From JBAZOB01 sp041648895 (GTDB taxonomy: Bacteria; Patescibacteriota; JAHJAL01): a stretch of 17,177 nt of DNA. The position numbers and the translations under genes are program-made. Location: the NCBI GenBank assembly GCA_041648895.1, contig JBAZOB010000026.1, positions 1-17,177 of the forward strand. Direction: 5' to 3'. Below the pieces are notes generated by a model, which worked only from the letters and a program-made list of their open reading frames with translations, did not search any database and was not told the DNA's origin. Below are positions 13,959 through 17,177 of the stretch, piece after piece. Every line of letters begins with the position of its first letter. The first letter of the stretch is position 1.

Positions 13959-14010
13959 TTATGAATGACAAATGACTAATTCAATTCGTCATTTGTCATT
14001 CATAATTATA
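13954..14010. repeat. Perfect 23-bp inverted repeat holding both convergent stop codons
   Basis: The arm TATAATTATGAATGACAAAT (extended by GAC) at 13954-13976 is exactly complementary to 13988-14010 across an 11-nt loop. The queG TAA (13956-13958) and the flippase TAA (14008-14006) lie at equivalent places in the two arms. It may act as a bidirectional terminator, though neither side has a canonical T-run. Confidence 0.85.
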
Positions 14011-15235
14011 TATTCTCGGTATTGTATAAGGCTAAACTCGTGGTGAATAGATAAACCACGCTGCTGGCTAGGGTGACGAGTACCATCTGGCCGACATCGG
14101 CGTGCCAAATGGTGTAAGCGGTAGATTGGAAAATAACCGCTACGAAGAGGGCCCAGGCAAATTGCCAGCCGGGTTGAGAAAGAAGATAATTAATTATCAA
14201 CTGGACAATACTGACGACGCCGATGGCGATGCCTATTATTCCGAGAAGATTATTGATGCCGGCATATTTACTACCAAAAAGTAAATTAAATATGGGTTGG
14301 GGGAAAATAAAATAAACAAGAGTAATGACGCCGACAATGCCAATCACCATGAGCAGGGCGTTTTTCATTAAAGCCAGACGAGTGATTTTATTTTTTTCGC
14401 GGCTAGTGTAGGGAAACATCACTTGGGCAATGCTGGTGGGAGCAAAAAAGACAATTTTGCCAAGGGTGGACAAGGCGGTGTATAAACCAGCGGCATCAGC
14501 GGAGAGATATTTTTTGGCCATAATCACGTCAATACTGACAAAAAACATGACACCAAGCATACCAATAATCATTCGCAACGCCTCAATTAATAATTCCCGG
14601 TAATTTATATCCACAGTTGAAATGGTGGGAGGCGCCAGAGCGTGGATTTTTTTAACATAGGATAGACTAAGCAGATAGGCAATGAGGAGGGAAAAAGTGA
14701 TGCTAAAAACTGTGTAGTCGGCGCGAAGAAATAATACACCCAGGCCGACACCTACCACTAGCTTGATTAAACCTTCAAAGGCAAACGAAACGGAGAGATC
14801 AGTGAAATTAAGCAATCCTTGCATCACTCCCCTATTCCAAGAAAGTTTAAACATAAATAACAATGAGAAGGCTAAAATTATTAACCCCACGCGGCTCTCA
14901 AGATTGAAAAAATTAAACGCGAAGAGAAGGAAAATAAAAAACAAGATGAAACTGACCAAGCTGATCAGAGCGAGATATTTATTGAGCTGGGCGTAGATTT
15001 GTTTAATTTTTTCGGTCTGGGTTTGGTATTGGGCAAAAAGTTTGGCGGCGGTCGTTTGTACGGCCGAGAGGGGGGTGGAGATAATGATATAAATTGACAA
15101 CAAAGCTCCCAGGGTGCCATATTCAGCCGGCGAGAGGATGCGCCCCAGAGCTTAATGAAAAAAATAAGCACCGGCGTAGGCAGTCATGGAGCCGATGAAT
15201 AATATTAGGGATGATTTGAATAATTTGTTTTTCAT
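14006..15235 (-). pseudogene. Polysaccharide flippase (MOP superfamily), interrupted by one in-frame TAA
   Basis: Read from ATG 15235 the frame gives MKNKLFKSSLILFIGSMTAY, then AGAYFFH, a TAA stop (15154-15152, codon 28), then ALGRILSPAEYGTLGAL in the same frame, and continues open for more than 370 codons to 14006. The start and the RILSPAEYGTL segment match oligosaccharide flippases of the MOP/PST group, in which a hydrophobic residue, usually Leu, would fill the stop position; TTA to TAA is a single change. The rest has about eleven hydrophobic helices and no other lesion. It would flip lipid-linked oligosaccharides to the outer face. Either the mutation is recent, it is a sequencing error, or translation restarts downstream, for example at TTG 15103, giving 365 aa without helix 1. 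No strong ribosome binding site supports the last option. Confidence 0.7.
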
Positions 15236-15273
15236 TTTATTATTTAATTTACAATTGCATTTGTTTTGTTCCG

Positions 15274-15301
15274 GTAGAGACGTAGCATGCTACGTCTCTA
15301 C
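15274..15301. repeat. 28-bp perfect palindrome between leuS and the flippase
   Basis: The left half GTAGAGACGTAGCA is followed directly by its exact reverse complement, with no loop. GTAGAGAC...GTCTCTAC palindromes are dispersed repeats in several bacterial groups as far as I know. It lies 10 bp after the leuS stop. No T-run follows on either strand, so it is probably a small mobile or structural repeat and not a terminator. Confidence 0.8.
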
Positions 15302-15310
15302 AATAAGGTG

Positions 15311-17177
15311 TTATTTAATAACAATATTTAATATTTTTCCTGATACATAAATTTCTTTAACGATCTTCTGGTCAGCTAAATGTTTTTTTATATTGGGGTC
15401 GGCTTTGGCTTGGGCAATGACTTGATCTTCGTGGGCATCGGCCGGGACAATGATTTCCGCGCGGCGTTTACCGTTAATCTGCACCGGGATAATTTGGGTG
15501 TCATCTTTAATTAACCGGGGATCATATGTCGGCCAATTCATGAGCACAATGGAGCGGGTGTGGCCCAACTGATGCCATAATTCTTCACTAATATGCGGGC
15601 AGATGGGAGATAACAGCAACAGCAAGGCTTCCAAAGATTGGCGCCAGGCAATGGGGTCGGTGGTCGGATTAAATTTATTTTTTAAATCAATTAAATCGTT
15701 AACAAAAATCATCAGGTGACTAACGGCCGTGTTGAGAGCCAGGTGGTCATATTGCTCGGTTATTTTCTTAATGTTTTTGTTAACCAAAGTGGCCAATTCC
15801 ACTTCTTTGATTTCATGGGACAAATAGAGCCATTGCTCGGGAGTGTCGGTTATTTTTTCATTGATCAGAATTATTTCTTGGGCCAGAGTCCAGACTTTAT
15901 TTAAGAAACGGTGCACACCCTGCATCCCTTTGGTGTCCCAAGCGATAGCATCGGTAAAAGGACCCATAAACATTTCGTAGGCCCGAAAAGTATCGGCGCC
16001 GTATTGAGCAATCATCTCATCGGGATTAATGACGTTACCTTTGCTTTTGGACATTTTGGTACCATCGGCAGCCATGACTAGGCCGACGTTAATTAATTTT
16101 TGGAAGGGTTCGGAGGTGGGTACAACTTTGATGTCATGTAAAAATTTATGCCAAAAACGAGCGTACAACAGGTGTAAAACAGCGTGTTCGGCACCGCCAA
16201 CATAAAAATCCACTGGTAGCCATTGTTTTAATTTAGCGGGATCGGCCAGGGCTTGATCGTTGCGCGGATCAATGAAACGCAGGTAATACCAACAACTGCC
16301 GGCCCATTGCGGCATGGTGTTGGTTTCTCGCTGGGCGGGCTCATGGCAGCGCGGACAATCGACTTTGACCCAGCTTTGCACGTTGGCCAAAGGTGATTCG
16401 CCGGTATCAGTTGGTTGATAGTTGTCAATGGCCGGTAGGCGCAGGGGTAATTCGGCATCGGGTACCGGCACAATACCACATTTGGGACAATGGATTAGAG
16501 GAATAGGTTCACCCCAGTAGCGTTGGCGGGAAAAGAGCCAGTCACGAATTTTGTAGTCAATTTTTTTGGCGCCGGCATTATTTTTGGCTAGATGGTCCAC
16601 TATTTTGATTTTAGCCGCCGCGGTGGTCAGACCATCGAGCCAGCCGGAGTTGATAACGCGACCTTCACCACTAAAGCATTTTTCAATGCCTAGCATTCTC
16701 TTAATGCTAATGGTGTTGTAGTGATGAGTGATTTTATTGATGGCCTCGCTCGGGTCCAGCCAAACTGGGTCGAGAGTGTCTTTTTCATCATCTGATCTGG
16801 CTTGGGGTTGGTCATCAATTAATTCCAGCAGAACAGGTTGATCCAAGCGGGACCGCCAGACTTGTTTGTGATCGGCATAGAAATGAGATTCAATTTGTCC
16901 CCCGAGTTTTTTAACGGCTTTGGCCCGGTAACCGGTTTCTTCCAATAATTCTCTTTCGGCGGCCTGCTCTGGTGTTTCACCTTCGTCGATACCGCCAATG
17001 GGCGGGGAGAGCCAGTTTTGTTGTTTCCATTGTACTAATAAAATTTTGCCATCGGATGGTCGTTGGACAATTGCGGTGACGGTATCGCGGTGTTCGGCGT
17101 TATCGTGCGGTTCCCCTTCGAGGGGGCGGACGACTTCAATGACGGGTAAATTATATTTGATGGCAAAATCATGGTCG
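15311..17177 (-). CDS. leuS: Leucyl-tRNA synthetase, N-terminus outside the window, with an inserted NUDIX domain
   Basis: 621 codons are visible from 17176 to the TAA at 15311; the HIGH motif and half of the editing domain lie beyond the edge. The first residues, DHDFAIKYNLPVIEVV, are the end of the CP1 editing core (the AHDQRDFEFAKKY region). Visible residues ~30-165 are a NUDIX hydrolase-like domain, with a complete box at 61-83 (GGIDEGETPEQAAERELLEE followed by TGY). LeuRS then resumes at GEGRVINSGWLDGL and RDWLFSRQRYWGEPIP, has a zinc site (CPKC at 230-233, CPRC at 274-277), the KMSKS loop at 374-378, the anticodon-binding helical domain and the C-terminal domain ending YVSGKILNIVIK. The enzyme charges tRNA-Leu; the KMSKS and zinc-site residues are intact. 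The frame is open on both sides of the NUDIX domain without a break, so it is a true in-frame insertion. A TTG at 16945 is internal, not the start. Confidence 0.95.
   Translation of the reverse strand, partial: DHDFAIKYNLPVIEVVRPLEGEPHDNAEHRDTVTAIVQRPSDGKILLVQWKQQNWLSPPIGGIDEGETPEQAAERELLEETGYRAKAVKKLGGQIESHFYADHKQVWRSRLDQPVLLELIDDQPQARSDDEKDTLDPVWLDPSEAINKITHHYNTISIKRMLGIEKCFSGEGRVINSGWLDGLTTAAAKIKIVDHLAKNNAGAKKIDYKIRDWLFSRQRYWGEPIPLIHCPKCGIVPVPDAELPLRLPAIDNYQPTDTGESPLANVQSWVKVDCPRCHEPAQRETNTMPQWAGSCWYYLRFIDPRNDQALADPAKLKQWLPVDFYVGGAEHAVLHLLYARFWHKFLHDIKVVPTSEPFQKLINVGLVMAADGTKMSKSKGNVINPDEMIAQYGADTFRAYEMFMGPFTDAIAWDTKGMQGVHRFLNKVWTLAQEIILINEKITDTPEQWLYLSHEIKEVELATLVNKNIKKITEQYDHLALNTAVSHLMIFVNDLIDLKNKFNPTTDPIAWRQSLEALLLLLSPICPHISEELWHQLGHTRSIVLMNWPTYDPRLIKDDTQIIPVQINGKRRAEIIVPADAHEDQVIAQAKADPNIKKHLADQKIVKEIYVSGKILNIVIK
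16682..17089 (-). other. NUDIX domain inserted in the LeuRS editing region
   Basis: The insertion starts near HRDTVTAIVQRP and ends near NTISIKRMLGIEK. It contains LLVQWKQQNW, then PPIGGIDEGE and AERELLEETG (the box GX5EX7REUXEEXG complete, with Tyr as the last residue), followed by VWLDPSEAINKI, the usual last part of small NUDIX folds. It replaces a short loop of E. coli LeuRS, between the segment after the catalytic HDQRD and the GVLFNSG strand. Confidence 0.9.

Noticed and set aside
15152..15154. TAA recoded as an amino acid
   Set aside because: TAA ends several secure genes here at the expected family length (leuS, folD, queG), so recoding is unlikely; a point mutation is simpler.
15274..15301. 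The palindrome as a leuS terminator
   Set aside because: No T-run follows it on the minus strand, and a loop-free 28-bp palindrome better fits a dispersed repeat.
1..17177. CRISPR array, tRNA or rRNA genes, insertion sequence with transposase, replication origin
   Set aside because: No regularly spaced repeats, cloverleaf, rRNA-like stretch, transposase-like protein or DnaA-box cluster could be found by reading the sequence.

Overview
The window looks like part of a Patescibacteria (CPR) chromosome, probably a Parcubacteria-like lineage. The reasons are dense AT-leaning coding, many genes with poor Shine-Dalgarno sites, overlapping cell-surface genes, a compact FolD and QueG, and a leucyl-tRNA synthetase with a NUDIX domain in its editing region. 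The lineage is my inference; no rRNA or tRNA gene is present to anchor it. TGA works as a stop (for example in rluB and in the 198-aa methyltransferase), so the Gracilibacteria/Absconditabacteria code 25 is unlikely.

Layout, left to right. (1) 1-241, plus: the tail of a class I SAM methyltransferase, meeting the next gene stop codon to stop codon. (2) 238-5805, minus: a tight run transcribed from right to left: trmD, a GT4 glycosyltransferase, a GT2 polyprenyl-phosphate-type glycosyltransferase, a methyltransferase and a GtrA/GT-C fusion membrane protein. Three of the four junctions overlap. The GT and methyltransferase genes look like a surface glycan or glycolipid unit coupled to trmD. (3) 5806-6009: a composite palindromic repeat related to a 50-bp block inside trmD. 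(4) 6010-6726, minus: an RsuA/RluB-type pseudouridine synthase. (5) 6727-7066: no protein gene, but a strong sigma70-like promoter, hairpins, a 12-bp long-range stem, a tiny ORF with a good ribosome binding site and a terminator. This is a candidate undescribed small RNA or leader. (6) 7067-7459, minus: an unrecognised small protein behind a near-consensus promoter. (7) 7512-10911, minus: folD, mrdA (PBP2) and mreD. (8) 10987-12237, minus: a degenerate diacylglycerol-kinase-like protein and a bactofilin, closed by a terminator. (9) 12340-13958, plus: a membrane protein, possibly leaderless, followed by queG. (10) 14006-15235, minus: a flippase-type gene interrupted by one in-frame TAA. (11) 15311-17177, minus: leuS without its N-terminus, carrying the NUDIX insertion.

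Functionally the window mixes translation and tRNA/rRNA modification (leuS, queG, trmD, rluB), cell shape and peptidoglycan (mreD, mrdA, bactofilin), one-carbon metabolism (folD) and envelope glycan assembly (GT4, GT2, GtrA/GT-C, flippase, two methyltransferases). The signals most worth a second look are the NUDIX-in-LeuRS fusion, the palindromic element translated within trmD, the candidate RNA at 6740-7028, the single-stop flippase, and the convergent-stop palindrome at 13954-14010.
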